Source of the DNA: Lithospermum erythrorhizon
Lineage: Eukaryota > Streptophyta > Magnoliopsida > Boraginales > Boraginaceae
DNA length: 64,000 nucleotides
Reading direction: 5' to 3'
NCBI GenBank assembly: GCA_019722365.1
Contig: JADFUC010001261.1
Coordinates: 1-64,000, forward strand
Shown here: piece after piece, positions 47,248 through 60,269 of the stretch
How positions within the stretch are numbered: position 1 is the stretch's first letter
How the letters are laid out: each line of letters starts with the position of its first letter
Program-made: the position numbers and the translations under genes
The notes under the pieces: generated by a model
The model's database searches: none
Told to the model about the DNA's origin: nothing
Seen by the model: only the letters and a program-made list of their open reading frames with translations

Positions 47248-48200
47248 TACTTATGGATCCTAATCAAAATTTTAATTTTTCGACTAATTTCAATGCCCGA
47301 ACATCCTCAGAATATGGGCATGCAAAATAATTTCCAAATTCCTTATATGATGCTCGAATTTTGGTATGATATCTATAATTTTTGTATGTGCGTTTTGGAG
47401 AACGATGCGGGAGGAAATATGTAAGTAGATCAATCCACATTTCAATCAAAATAAATCGAGATCCCAAAGTTTTCCACCCAAATATCTTTACGAAATGTAG
47501 ATGGTGACACTCCGCATAGATTTTTGACACCAGCCAAACCAACAACTGAAAAATATAGTTATGCTGTTTGGAGCTGCGAGCAAAACAAACTACTTAACTA
47601 CCTTATTTTCATTTCGATCCTTAAAATTCGGCTTATGAATGAGCATTCAAGAAATGGTCCTGTGCATTTCGAGAAAATCTAAGTCGTTATCTTTGATATG
47701 AACCAAAAAATCGGTGCATTGTTTGTTGTCTTCAAAAAAGTCTTAGCGGGAAAGACGAAATGGTTGGTAAGATGACGACTACATAAAAAGAGCTCAAGAC
47801 TTATATGTTGAGGACATAAAAAAGAAGTTTACTTTGATTGAAGATAAAAGCAGGTTCGCCGTGAACCAAAATATATATAGTTGGATATGATGCGGCCAGG
47901 CGTGGTAGCTCCAGTAAGGAAAAGTAGTAGAAAGATTATTATTATGTGTGATATCACGAAGGAAGGGATGAAACAAAAAAAAGTGAAATGTTCCTCTTAA
48001 AATGTCAAAGTTCAATATATATTGAGGCGAATCTGTGAAGATAGAATCAAAGCGTCGATAATTGAGTGAGACAAAGAGCAGCGTATACGGAAATGATGCG
48101 GCAAAGTTGCCAAGGCTCAAAATGAAGTTGTAGGTTCTAAAAAATGGAGATGTGGATGAACTTGAATCGGAGAAATCAGCGAAAATGAGTTAGACGAATA
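47248..48200 (+). pseudogene. PIF/Harbinger accessory protein gene (trihelix/NAM-associated type), decayed
   Basis: The frame starts ATGGATCCTAATCAAAAT (MDPNQNFNFSTNFNARTSSE), the usual head of the second Harbinger protein, a Myb/trihelix-like DNA-binding factor often annotated as NAM-associated or GST-T3-like. With frameshifts it continues through a DPKVFHPN-like helix segment. The latter half is very decayed. It precedes the transposase in the same orientation, as in intact elements. The assignment rests mainly on the N-terminus and the neighbour. Confidence 0.5.
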
Positions 48201-48581
48201 TGAGCAAGAACACTTAAACATGCTTCGTGTTGAACTGTTTGGTCGTTAAATGTTTATGACTGAATTTTTATTCTGTTTGGAGTATGTGGTTAAAGTGTTA
48301 GGATTTATGATTGGAGTAATTTGCTTTGTCAATTTTATTTTCAAACAATGCATGTGACTTCGTCATTACTTTGTCAACTTTATTTTCGATCAATACATGT
48401 GACTTTAATTTGCGCACATCAATTCTGCCGCCCATTATGCTTATCGCTTACTTCAATTTGATTAAATGGAGAGTTTGAAGACCGGAAATTGAACATTATA
48501 AATTCAAATATTGTGTAAAGATGAAAACCAATCTTTTTTTAAACTCATAGATATAATCTTCAATTTCTTTTGTATTTTAAT

Positions 48582-49730
48582 GGATCCACCACCATATGAC
48601 TTCAATCTCGAAGAATTCCAACGTCAATGGGAGTTAGAGAAATATTTACTTGAACATCAGCAATGACTTCTTAAAGAATTACAAGCTTCAAGAAATCGAT
48701 CAGAAATCTGCGGACCTGCACTTAGCGTATAGAAGGATTACGAATCTGGCACCAAAGACTCGTAAAGATTACTTTGTTGAATCTCTTTATCTATTCTTTG
48801 ACAACCAATTTAAATGAGAGATATTGCATGCAAATACCACTATTTCTACGTATTATCAACTCTCTTACAAATTTTGACACGTACTTCACTCAAAGGAGAA
48901 ACAATGTTGGGAGACGAGGATAATCATCTCTTTAAAAAGTATGCTATTTGTTACTCTGGCGTATTGCTTCTGGAGTGCAATGACGCTTGTGATGAATACA
49001 TGAATTGGAGAAAAGATTGTCACTTGAGTGTCTCAAGTTTTGTAGAGAAAAGGATGATATCATATTTGGGAAGGATTACATGAGAGGCCATTGCGAAGAC
49101 TTGCGATAGCTCTGTTGGATCGAGAGCATGGGTTCCGGCCAAGATGGTTGAAGTATTATTTGCATGCATTAGCAATGGAAAAATTATTCCAAAGCTTAGC
49201 AAGGGCAATTTACTAGTGGGCATAAAGGCACATAAACTGTTATTCTTGAAGTTGTTGCAGCCTATGACTTATGGATATGGCATGCGTTATTTGGTTTGTC
49301 AGGTACATTGAACGATATAAATGTGTTACACAGATCACCGGTCTTCGATGATATTGAGACGGTTTGTCAATAGTCATCAGTATTACAATTTGACAAGCGA
49401 TTAACGATCGTTCGCTTGACAGTTAGAATGCAGGGAGTTGGATGAGCACATCAAAAATAATGCGGGCATGCATCGTTTTTACCATAATATGATAGTGGAG
49501 GGTGAGGCGTGATCATCTTTATGTCAATTGGAAATCTTAGTTCGAACCTTAACGTTGCTAGTGGTACCGTCGTTAGATTATCGAAACCATAGTCTTACCT
49601 CAGTTTGAAGTATATATTCAAAAGGTAGATCCAGAACTCCATTGATAGGGACAAACATATTTAATTGAAGGAGGATCTTGAAGAACACATTTGGCAAAAG
49701 TTTGGGACAACCCAAAACTAGATTTCGTTT
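48582..49730 (+). pseudogene. PIF/Harbinger DDE transposase, decayed
   Basis: The frame begins MDPPPYDFNLEEFQRQWELE and soon hits a stop. After several frame slips the C-terminal half is clear at 49210-49365: VILEVVAAYDLWIWHALFGL, then SGTLNDINVLHRSPVFDDI. This is the DDE core of plant Harbinger transposases (usual ILEAVASYDLWIWHAFFG...NDINVL). Middle pieces such as ERPLRRLAIALLDREHGF near 49085-49135 also fit. The end near 49720 is approximate. Confidence 0.85.
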
Positions 49731-50099
49731 TGTTTCTTAATTTTATGAACGTTTTATGTATGTGTTGTTTGTGTGTTTTAATGATTTGTATACATTTTCT
49801 TTAATAAAATTATGTATTGGTATGCTTTAATATTATTGAAATAATTTAATAAAATTATTATGATAATTAAAAATATTAAAAATAAATATTTATTAATTAT
49901 TATATGACGATTAAATAACCATAAATTAATAAATCATTTGTAAAATTCAAAAGGAGAGAGAAAGAATATATATGGTGGGGTATATGTTGGTGATATGAAG
50001 GAAAGAGAAAGTGAAATATCCTGTGAAATATCCTCTGTTGTGGAGTGTAAAAATTATTGGAGTTATTTGATAATGTATTAGCAGATGAATAATCGATGT
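49731..50099. other. AT-rich 3' flank of the Harbinger remnant
   Basis: Non-coding. A short duplication (GTGAAATATCCT twice at 50011-50034) is present. Confidence 0.4.
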
Positions 50100-50137
50100 A
50101 TCGTAGAGATAATTTCTTTTGAGATTATCTCTACGAT
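50100..50137. repeat. Perfect 14-bp hairpin
   Basis: Arm ATCGTAGAGATAAT (50100-50113) is followed by a 10-base loop and the exact reverse complement ATTATCTCTACGAT (50124-50137). It may be the remains of a foldback element or the junction of two inverted repeats near the Harbinger remnant. Confidence 0.9.
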
Positions 50138-50610
50138 GTGGATAATCTAAGAGACGATTCAGTCATTTATATTAGAGCGGTCTAAAAATCTCATGACAGA
50201 GACCTAGTTATTTATTTTTGTACATTTTTGTTTTGCTTTTTATTGTTGAATATACATACAACCTCTATTTGGATCTTTCCTGTTCTTTATTTATTTTTAA
50301 TTTAATTAAATATAGTAAAAATATAAATTAAATTAAATAAAAGTATTTTTAAGAAGAAATATAATTATTACATTATTAATAAATAATAAAAATTAAAAAT
50401 TATGAATAATATTTATAATGTGGTGTATATGTTATTAAGTTGGAATATTAAAATAAATAAAATACTATTGCACGTGCACCATCGTACTATTGGGTTGGAA
50501 TAATAAAACCATGAACAAAAATGTTTGATATTAGAAAAATGGAATAACAATATAAATTGATCTTTATTCTTTAACAATAATCTATTTAAAATAGTACAAA
50601 TAAGATGAAG

Positions 50611-50730
50611 TGGGATCAAGATCAACAAACCTTTTGGGATTTTGCCTCAATTTTGGTTAATGGTCAATGGTGGGATCAAGATCAACAAACCTTTTGGGGT
50701 TTTGCCTCAATTTTGGTTAATGGTCAATGG
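50611..50730. repeat. 60-bp tandem duplication, one mismatch
   Basis: TGGGATCAAGATCAACAAAC, CTTTTGGGAT, TTTGCCTCAA, TTTTGGTTAATGGTCAATGG is repeated immediately, with a single A/G difference at 50640 versus 50700. The near-identity marks it as recent. Confidence 0.95.
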
Positions 50731-51622
50731 ACAATTATTAATAAATTTTATAATAATTGAGAAATGAGAAATAAAGGGAGAATTTAGGGAACAAAGGTTT
50801 GTATTCTTAATTTCTTAATGTATTCGAACGCCTAATATCTACTCACTACTGTAGTACTGTTTGTGCTAAAGAATAATGTCGGTTAAGTTTGCTGCTTCAC
50901 AGTTTTGCATTTTTTTAATTATTTTTTTATGTATATAATTATGGACATGTGGCCCCACTTGAATTGAGGCTGTTCAAAAAATACTCTTGCATGCTCCCCA
51001 ATAGGCCCACGAGTGTAATTGCAAATAAAAAGGTTTATATTCACCTCTCGAAATTATAGTAGTCCCAAGCAAATTTGAGAATAGGATTTCGCGATCCAAT
51101 AGCGGTAAGCCAAAAAAAAATCATTATTTAGGTCATTGTTGTATTGCATTTCTTGTTAAGCATAGAATTTTCAGCGACGTTGTGTAGCGTTCTATTCTCT
51201 GCATGACGTGCAGCGATCATGTGTTATGTCTGCATTATTCTGTTATGAATTAAAGACACATTTCCAGATAGAAGACTTAAGAGCGTATCCTCGATTCTTC
51301 GTAGCTTGGATGTCGACACAAAGAATACTTACCACGGTTTAATTTCAATGTGGTTATAATTTAAATAATTTTACTTCATAAAATAATCGAATAGCCTAGT
51401 GAAAACAGCTCTTGCTAATGATCAAAAGATCTTGGATTTAAAACTCATCTCATTGTTAATTATTAAAAAAAAATACTTAGGTTTCAATCTCGAGGGTTAA
51501 TTGAACCTTTTATAACATTGTTCTTGATACCACTTTAATAATACTAATGTGGTGGTACTCTTCTCCGAGGAAGATAACATTCTCATTCACGGACTTATGG
51601 TTGATGAAGCCCAGTAACCTTC

Positions 51623-51716
51623 TCTCTTTGAATTGACTCAACTGTCTAATTAATTTCTCTTTGAATTGACTCAACTGTCCAATTAATCTCTCTTTGACTC
51701 AACTGTCCAATTAATC
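51623..51716. repeat. 33-bp tandem repeat, three units
   Basis: The unit is TCTCTTTGAATTGACTCAAC followed by TGTCCAATTAATC. The third copy lacks five bases (AATTG). Confidence 0.92.
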
Positions 51717-51719
51717 TTT

Positions 51720-54689
51720 TTTATATACATAAATTAGCGATGAAACGATTACATAGTATTAGAAATAACAAATACATAAATTTCTAACTAAAGACAATTG
51801 GAGAAGACAGTTAGAGTAAGTGCTACAAAAAAAGTAGAATATGTCTCCAACAAGAGTAGAACCCGAGACATCCTTGTGGAAGCTTGAGTCAGATGCCATC
51901 AGACTATTGAGTCATCGACAATTGTCCAATTAATCTTGATGTCTCTAGAAATGAGTCCTCTTATTACTGCAAAATGTAGTTAGGAGAGGTTAAGTTGAAA
52001 TCAATTCAATCAAAATAGTAATAGGGTATAGGGATGTTAACGTGTCAAGTTTGAGAGGGTACCGGGTTGCCCAGCCAGGTAAACACAATATCGAGTTGGG
52101 TTGGAATCGAGCAAAATATCATATTCGAGCCCGACTCGATTAACCTTCTTGCTGGTTTTGTGTCGAGTATTTTAGTTCAAGTACTAGTCGGACATTGGGT
52201 TACTCGTTATGTCCACTAAATTTTATCGGGTATACTCCACAAGTAATCAAGTACAAAGTGATACTCAAATCCAATTAGTTAATCTTTCGAACAGGTTGTC
52301 ATGTTGGGCACTGAATAGATATCAGGGTACTTAGCACATTCAAGCACTAGTAGAGTAGGAAGAGTATACTCTTATTTCTAGGATTCAAATTTGACCATTC
52401 ATTCCATTTACGTATCCTTATATTCCTTTAATTATTTCATGAACAAATGATATATTAATACATTTACATCTACTCAACCAATTTGAGTGATTTTTATAAA
52501 AAATAACTTTAAGTAAGATTATTTTAAATAAAAAATAAATTTTTAATATGGACTTCAACGGCAGATAGACGGAGGGCCCATTTAGGTGGCTTGTCAAACT
52601 ACAATCGAATTATCAATTAGGCTCGTTATATGTTGACAAGTCACAACTCATAAGTGGGCCTATCTTGGACTACTCAACCCTTTGTGACAAACGGATTAAC
52701 AGGAATGTACCAGTTGAGCCCGTTTAGGACTTTAGGGTATGTCATATGTGTCTCCTACTTGGAAATTTTTAGGACAATTTAAAAGAAAAAAAAAAAAAAA
52801 CGGTTGAGATTGACTATTTACCTATATTCTTGACTATTTCTATATGCTCAGCATAAGTGAGTGTTTAATCCTTCTAACTTTACCTGCAATTGTTAGGTAA
52901 ATTAATAATGAAAAAAATTATACTATTAAAAAAATTAATTTCACCCTTTGCGTTTTGTATTTATACTCAGCCTCTGACATTGTAAGGTTTTAAGTATGTT
53001 AGTTTGATGTGAAACAATGTTGAACATAATGTTACAATATTGGGTTTACGGTGATCAACATTCAACAGTACTTAATGTACTGTAGACAGTGGTATTTAAA
53101 AATAATTAAAAATGATTATCTGACTTAATCAATTTAATTAAATCAAATCACTAAAAAGAAATATTAAGTAGTTGGAAATAATTTAATTGAATCCACGAAA
53201 TTTAATGCTTAAAATCCTTATGCGAACAAGGGTTTCGAGGAAAATATTAAAATTAAATGTTCGTTAAATTTAAGAAAGTTCGGTGAAAATACTAATTTTA
53301 TTACAATAAAATCGGCCATAAGGCACGAAAATGAAGTTAAAGAAAGTCGAGGTTCAAAATGAAACAACAAAAGTTATGGGGTTAAAATAAAAGAGAGAAC
53401 TTAAAAGGTCGGGGAGTTAATATGAAAATATATTTGATCTAAATCAGGAGCCTTCACAGTGAAAATAAGCGCCCGTAATACTTGCATGAGGAAGTGGTGA
53501 AATGCCAAGCGGTTGAAATCTTGCGCCGAAATTGACGGTTAAGATCGTGATTACTTTGAAATTAAACTAACAATTAGAAGGAAGTATTGAAGTCAGGAAG
53601 CGCATAAATAACCCCTAAATTTCAAAATGATACAACATTAAATGCTTTGAAAATGTTTGACAAAATCTGAAGGACGACCTCACGAGGTCTGCAAGTTGAA
53701 TATTTTAAATACCAGTGACTTATCCCGAACTTTGGTGGTGGAAAATACCTCGGATAATTCGAAATAGGCGCTGAAATCAAGTTTATAAGCATGGCTTATT
53801 AGTAGTCTTCCAAGTTTGAAGCAAAATCGATGAGAATCATGTGATTCTAAGAGCGACTTCGAATATTAGGGAACCAGCCCAAATAGCCACGATTGTGTAA
53901 ATCTTACATGAGCAACATGAAAAAAATCTCGAGGTTTGATTAAATCGACTTCCGGATATAAAGATACCTTTGAGCATTCGATCCATTGTAAGCTAGATTT
54001 CGGCGGGAGGCAGCTGCTAAGACTATCACGGTGATCGGTGTCGGTATTGACATGGTTGGGGCAGAATCCACTAAAATGCGATTATCCTTGTCATGATAAG
54101 TACATTAATCTTTCTTTGTAGTCTGTTAGAAGCGTCACCGTTCTTGTGACTTAAGTCAAATCAAATGAGGCCAAATCTCGATAGCCCTCACTCAAGCAAG
54201 CAATTTCTTATAAAGTAGTTGTGGTACAAGTAAGAAAGCGTGCATTGCTTGACAACTTGCTTGCTAATAAACTCAATACAACTCTGTGATCTCGGGTCAA
54301 ATCCCGTGAGATCCAGAGTGGCTATCGAGAAATTTCTTGGTCACATGTAGTGAGATCGCGTTGTCTGTAACTTTGTAGTAAGTCATTCTAGTTTGACATA
54401 GACGGAGGATCAGTCCATCTGACCGACACGGGATTACAGGCTCCCCAGGCTCGGGATAGTATCGAGTCAAACCCGGTCTTGGTCCGTGAGGCAGGGACAC
54501 GTATCCAGCTCGTAATGGAGGCTGTCCGTCGAGTGTGGTCAGTCAGGCTTAAATCTGACTCGGGGTAAAGGGAGGCAGAGGCTGGTACCAGCTCACTGTC
54601 AGGGGCCAAGAATCGAGTCAAAGCCGAAGCCCGGTTGGAAATACAGTGTATATTGATTTTATATATGAAATTATGCGTATTCTTTATAA
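51720..54689. other. No recognisable gene; repeat debris
   Basis: AT-rich DNA to about 53200, then moderately GC-rich DNA (53450-54680) with CGAG- and GGTC-rich steps typical of LTR or leader DNA. The minus-strand ORFs at 54297-54705 have no family resemblance. Confidence 0.4.
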
Positions 54690-55460
54690 TTATTGTAACA
54701 GTCAATTTCTTGTTTAGTTAAATGAGATTACTCGAAACTATATGTTGATAATAGTAATTGTAATTACTAGTCGGGTTAAAGCGATAATGTCGGGGATATA
54801 TCGGATTCTTTAGATCCGTGTATAATCGTTATAATAATATTGTTGTTCTATTATTATATATTGACATTATCACGAGCCCCGAGGTCACCCAGCATATAGT
54901 GGCGTTGAGTTTTTATTTCATGAATGAAATTAAACCGTGATTGCTAAATTGAGAGTTGATTAGTCAATGAGATACTGATCGAGAGTTTCACACTTATAGT
55001 GTAAAATATATTAATTAGACGAAACCAAATTAATTAACTTGCTAGATTAATTAAATGTTTGACTAATGGAGCTCATTAGTGACTTGTTAGTTACTCGTTA
55101 GCATTCAATTAGTTAACGGTTTTAACGAGTTGGCTTGTTAGTTAACGAGTCAACCTATTCGGTTTGAAGAGGGTATTGCACATATAGAAACCAAAGATGA
55201 AAACTGTGTCTATGCTTCGCAGCGTTCCTTGCCCCCGTCTACATGGCATGACTTGAGTAAAGTTGGCTTGAGTTTTTGTTCACTCCCGATTGTTCTCGAG
55301 GTTCTAGCAAATTCAATCGTGGATTAAAATGCTCACCGTGTGGACTAATTGGAAGCGTCAACTATTTTGTGGTGCTAATTGCTAAAGGAGGTCAAATGAG
55401 TTTCATGAGAGAAAGCTTGGTGGCTTCCATTCTTGTGGCAAAGATGCTAAATGATAAATG
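54690..55460 (+). mobile_element. LTR family member (same family as 41350-42260)
   Basis: It shares TAGTAATTGTAATTACTAGTCG (54754-54775) and ATATAGTGGCGTTGAG (54894-54909), followed by the TTCATGAATGAAATTAAACC step, with the minus-oriented copy at 41350-42260. It shares several steps with 45420-46250. There is a poly-purine and TATA-poor promoter region near 55160. The termini are not fixed. Confidence 0.5.
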
Positions 55461-55799
55461 TATACGCATATACATATTTTATTGTAATTCAATTATATAC
55501 ATTTAAACGATTCTGGATGCATTTGTTTATTTTTTTTATGAACAAGTTGCATAGATTATCAATTTCCTGAGGCATCTCAATCGTCAGTAATGACTTAGGG
55601 ATCCATGGTTTGAGCAGTTGATCTCTTCGATTTGATAAAAACACGTACCTTTGAGGAATTTTTCCTACTGATAGGTTTTATTTTTGTACCCTTTTGCATA
55701 AATAATAAAAATTCTTCTTTCACATTCTGAGTACGTAAGCGCCAGTGGAATTTATCGACTACCGTCGTTCACTGCTTTGAAATAAGATATTTCCAAAGG

Positions 55800-58700
55800 G
55801 ACTATATCTCAGCTCACTCTCCCGTATATCAAAGAGATACTACAAGGAGAAGTCCTGATAAAATAGTCAGATTAAATGCACGGACTTGATCGTGGGCGTC
55901 CTCGGCAGCCTCTTGAAGTCTACTGGCTAATATATTTCGGGGAGCTCTAGAAGTGACAAGTGACAACCCGGAGAAGCTGATCCCGGGCGCTGTGCTAGGC
56001 GAGGAACCTTACCGACACATATATGAGGACTTTGGCGGGACAAAGCGTCGAAGAACTTCAGGCATGATGTTACGCTTGATACGCCTCTTTTGAGTTTGTT
56101 ATTAGTGTCTGTTTCGTTCACCCGGTCTGCCAGACTTTAGCGCCAGCAATGATGGTAGTATTACTCCTGGAAGAACAAATAGATGCGCTACTTGAGGATG
56201 GTAGAAATATGTTACCAAAAATGCAACATCGAAGATGACTATCCCATTTCGGATCGGGAAGGACACTGATCAAAAGCATGAAGCGAGGAAGAAGCGAAGG
56301 CGCTCACAAAGCAAGCAGGCGCCTCTCCCTGCATGGGAATGGGAAATTCAATAAATCATAACCACCTTGGGTTAAATCGCGAGGACAGCAGGGGCTGATG
56401 AGAAACTCCGATCGTTCAGGTTTAGAAGCGCTTTGAAGAGATGCATCTTTGGAGGCAATAAAAGATAAATGAAGATTGGGAATTAAGCCTAAATACGCTT
56501 TCTATTGACCCTACTCCCGCGTAGACATTTGAAGATGCCAAAGGGCTATCGACCACCCAGTTCGACTGATTGATGCATTTGGAAACTAACAACATGGCCA
56601 GGCTGTTGAGACATGCAATCTTTGAGATTGAAAGGGGATGAAATGGTCCAGTTTGTTCGGCTCCTGAGAATGCGTTCGGTACTGGCCCAACATGGAGGCC
56701 GACCTCGTAGACGGTTGGGATCTGCAAAGAAATGGAGGAAGAAGACAAAGTCTCTTTGACTATAATACCACGCGTGATACAGCCAACTAAGATTAATTGT
56801 GGCCGGCTTTTGGGAAAAATAAGCTAAAGTCACAAGAAAAGCATGGATTGATTACTCGGATGAGTGAAGACTCCTGAGGCGTGTCTCATGTATGTGTTAA
56901 ATTCGGCCAGACTTCAGCTTCTGGCAGAGGCATTAAAGTGATACCACCCCGGCTTGAGAGTGATCTCAGGACTTTCGTTAAATCCAATTCGTGGAGACTG
57001 CCCTGCAGAAGATGGTACTTCTAATGAGCCACTGCATGTGACTGGCGTTATAGCGAAAACGGATAAGCGAGAATCTTTGGTAGATGGAGGATCGGTAGTA
57101 AATATCCTATAACTCCGGACATTAAACATTGGCGTCTCAGCTGAACTTAACGGTCCAGCGTAATTCAAGATTTTAGCCGGCGGGAGCGGCAGCTCGGAAA
57201 GTAAAGTGCACTTGGTGATAGGGGAATTAGAAACCGCTTTTTGGTTCCATGTAATAGATGTCAGTCGCGTATAACATCTGATGATAGGAAGATCTTTGCA
57301 TCTACAACATCAATGTTGTCCCTCGATATTTTACCGGTGCTTAAAGTATTCTGTGAGGATGGCATGGACAAAAACAATCGAAGACAAATGAAAATCCATT
57401 CTGGTTGAAGAATCCCCGAGCACAACATGCGAGTATACAAGAAAAAGAGGCAAATCGGTGTCATGAAGGCAGCGCCCCAGTACCTCCGGTACCTCAGTAG
57501 CTACCTCGGAGCACCCGAAGTAGAGGAAGAGCTAGTTGAGGCATTCAAAAGCTTGACCACACCCCTGACAACCTGGTGGCGTCGCAAAGTTTTGTGATAC
57601 CGAGAAGGACCCAAATAGGCTGTGAAATTATGGGTGCACCTCGACCTCTAATAAGGGGTTAGGTATGATCCTAGTAGAGACAAAGCCATGGGACAATACC
57701 TTAAGTCTAAAGCGACAAATACATGAGTTAAATGACACCCAAAAAATGCTAAGAGAAAGTATGGTATGTCAGGGAACTTCCCCGACCATAAATTTGAGAT
57801 ATACTTTCAAACCGCGCGCGTGTTCTAATGAGGTGGTAACCACCGGACCCGATACATGAGGCAGACTACCGATTCCTCGGGGTTAGGGGCAATCTCGACG
57901 AAGAAAACTGGGAAATCGGAGTGTACCTAAGGTTAGGGGCAAGCGTAAAGGGGAGTCTGACCCAAAAAGTGTCTTTGGCCGGACTGGGAAATCGACTGCA
58001 AACCTTGGAGGAACTACCCGGTAGAAGAAACCTACACCGCGTGTTTTAACGTAGGGAGCAAGAAGAGAGAGATACGCTGACATGGGTACGCTTCCCGGCG
58101 AAGGTGCATAAAACGCCGTCTTGGAAGACAATGAAATGTGCATGGGCGTAGAAATGGGAGATGTAGTGCGTGAATTCAAAGCGCGCGTGAAAATAAAATA
58201 TTCTCACAGAGGAAGTAGTGGAACTGAAATTCCATGGCTACATCCGGCCAGACAAACCTATAGGAATACTCGGTGTGATCGTCAAACGGCATTACGGACA
58301 AGTTCACCAACTGATATCAAGATGACCCGGTGTATAAATATATTCCACGGCAGAATATTTGTGAATATTTGCCACTCAGGCGCTGAATATGGTAACCAAA
58401 CACACACATGAGGAGTTGAGACTTCAAGAACAAAAGGAAATATACGAGATAGGACTCCACTTCTATTCAGCCTTGTAAAGGCCAAAATGCATGGGAATTG
58501 ATAAAGAGCAAAATTTATGTCTAAATTCCCGTACTTGCTCCCGGTGAGGAGGCAGCGAGAGAGGCACTTGATATGAGCTGTGGATACAAATTACCATCAC
58601 GTGAATGTTCCCTAAGGAAATAGGAGCTAGAAATCGAACGGTATGTCTGAGACTGAAGCCATATGGGAACATTCGATTTGGGACCCGACCGGTGACATTA

Positions 58701-58800
58701 ATTGGTGTTCAAAATTCATGGGGATGACCCGTATATAAATAGATCCATGACGAGACATTATCCAGAATGAATGTCACTTTAGAAGACAAATACCTAAATA
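55800..58800 (+). pseudogene. Ty3/gypsy (Tat/Ogre-like) polyprotein remnant
   Basis: GC-richer DNA with many stops, but a readable aspartic protease. RESLVDGGSVVNIL (57068-57110, catalytic region; the usual form is VDxGSSxNIL) is followed by KVHLVIGELETAFWFHVIDV, MIGRSLHLQH and PSIFYRCLKY with a few stops between. Then comes a YDPSRDKAMGQYLK segment (about 57672-57713) like the G-patch-type YxPGxGLGKxLQG motif seen after the protease in Tat-lineage elements. Upstream (55850-57000) would be gag; downstream there is no clear RT. The strand of the real frame is plus; the minus-strand ORFs are shadows. Confidence 0.72.
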
Positions 58801-60265
58801 TATGAGTCAAAATACCCCGTCTTCATGGCGGGTGATAGGTTGAGGCTTCGAGCTAAATGAGAGACCGTCGAGCAATTGAGATGAACATGAGGTCGAAACT
58901 TCGAGGTTCAAATATTTCTTCGGCTTCAATGCGGCTCTGAGCACGGATAAAGCGCTTGACTCTCGAACATGAGGATAAGCCTTGACCTCACGACATGAGG
59001 ATAAAGCGCCTCTTGGCGGCGGGGATGGCCTTGACCCTCCTTGATGAGGATAAAGTGTCAGCCCCGAACTCGTTAAGCTTGATTCCCGAGCGATCACAGG
59101 TTACGTGGCATTTCAGTATATATCGGGAACGCAGGCCTATAACCTATGACTTTCATGTTGTTTCCACAAAATATAGACTAAAAGATAGTCGAAAAGCCAA
59201 CAAAAGAAAAGAACATCAGTGATAAAAGTGATCATCAGAAGAAAAATGCATTAAACAAGATAAAGTCGCTTTGACAAAACAAGAATCAGGTTAAGTGAGC
59301 AAAGTAAAGCAAGAAATAAAGACAAGTATGAAAAGTCTGAAAGCTACTCTGATAGGCGCGTCTCTGAGGCCCTAACACAACGACTTTCTAAATCGCGAGC
59401 ATCGTCACCCCGATGTTTGGCTGCCCTCTTTGGATCTGGCGAGGAGAGGTAGTGGTCAAGGCGAGAAAGCGATGAACCTGCAGCTCACAGAACACAGACT
59501 GTGGTCTACAGCGATGTGTCAGCGGCCGCTTCTACTCAGGCTTCTGTCTCTTACAGACTTCGCCACTTGTGTCTTTGGTCGATCTTCAAAGGTTACCTTT
59601 AGAGAGAAAGCTTACGAAGTGTCTCGGATGTCTGTTAGGCGGGTAGCTGGCACGGAAGGCTGCGGTATCGCTCTACCGCCCTGAAGAAGTCCTATAGCTT
59701 GTGTGGAGTCGGCAAAATCACCCAACCCATCGAGAGAGGACTTAAAAGTCTCCATGGCGGCTCTCTTTCCTCTTTGTCCGTCTCGGGGGAGACTTTCCTT
59801 TGAGACCGTCGCATGTCTGAGAATCGAGAGAGAGAGCTCTTATGCGAATGGTCTTCGCCCTTTGTCTTGATAGTAATTGTTGGGAGAGGCGGTGGACATG
59901 ACTCTGTACCTCGATACTTGAAAACATAGGAGATTCAGTGTATCGACAAGTTCGGTATCACTCTTGCATCATTGGCTGAAGAAGAAACCTCCGCTACATA
60001 AAAAAGAAAAAGTCGAAGTGGCTATACCTGACAAAATAAAATAAAGGGGAAGATAATAATGCGATCTCACGATGACCTTTGGTAGGGACTACGAGAGGGA
60101 GTAACTTCTACCGGGGACTCGTAGTGGGAATCAGCTGGCTGGATCCTTTGGACGAAAGGTGTCTTTATGAGCGCCTCGGCATGTTTAGGTCCTATCTTCC
60201 ATGGAGTACATAAGCGTAAATAAACGTGTGCAAACATAAGCGTGGCCAAATCACGATTAAAAATC
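58801..60265. repeat. Gypsy 3' non-coding DNA with CATGAGGATAAAGCGC repeats
   Basis: Repeated GACCTCACGACATGAGGATA, AAGCGC and CCTTGACCCTCCTTGATGAG units lie at 58930-59060. They are followed by GC-rich DNA with regulatory-looking GAGAGAG steps but no convincing ORF. It is probably the interior 3' end or LTR of the gypsy remnant. Confidence 0.4.
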
Positions 60266-60269
60266 ACTA

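Noticed and set aside
51395..51475. TAGCCTAGTG..TTGGATTTAAAACTC as a second SINE head
   Set aside because: The A box match is incomplete and the B box is weak; the following poly-A is short.
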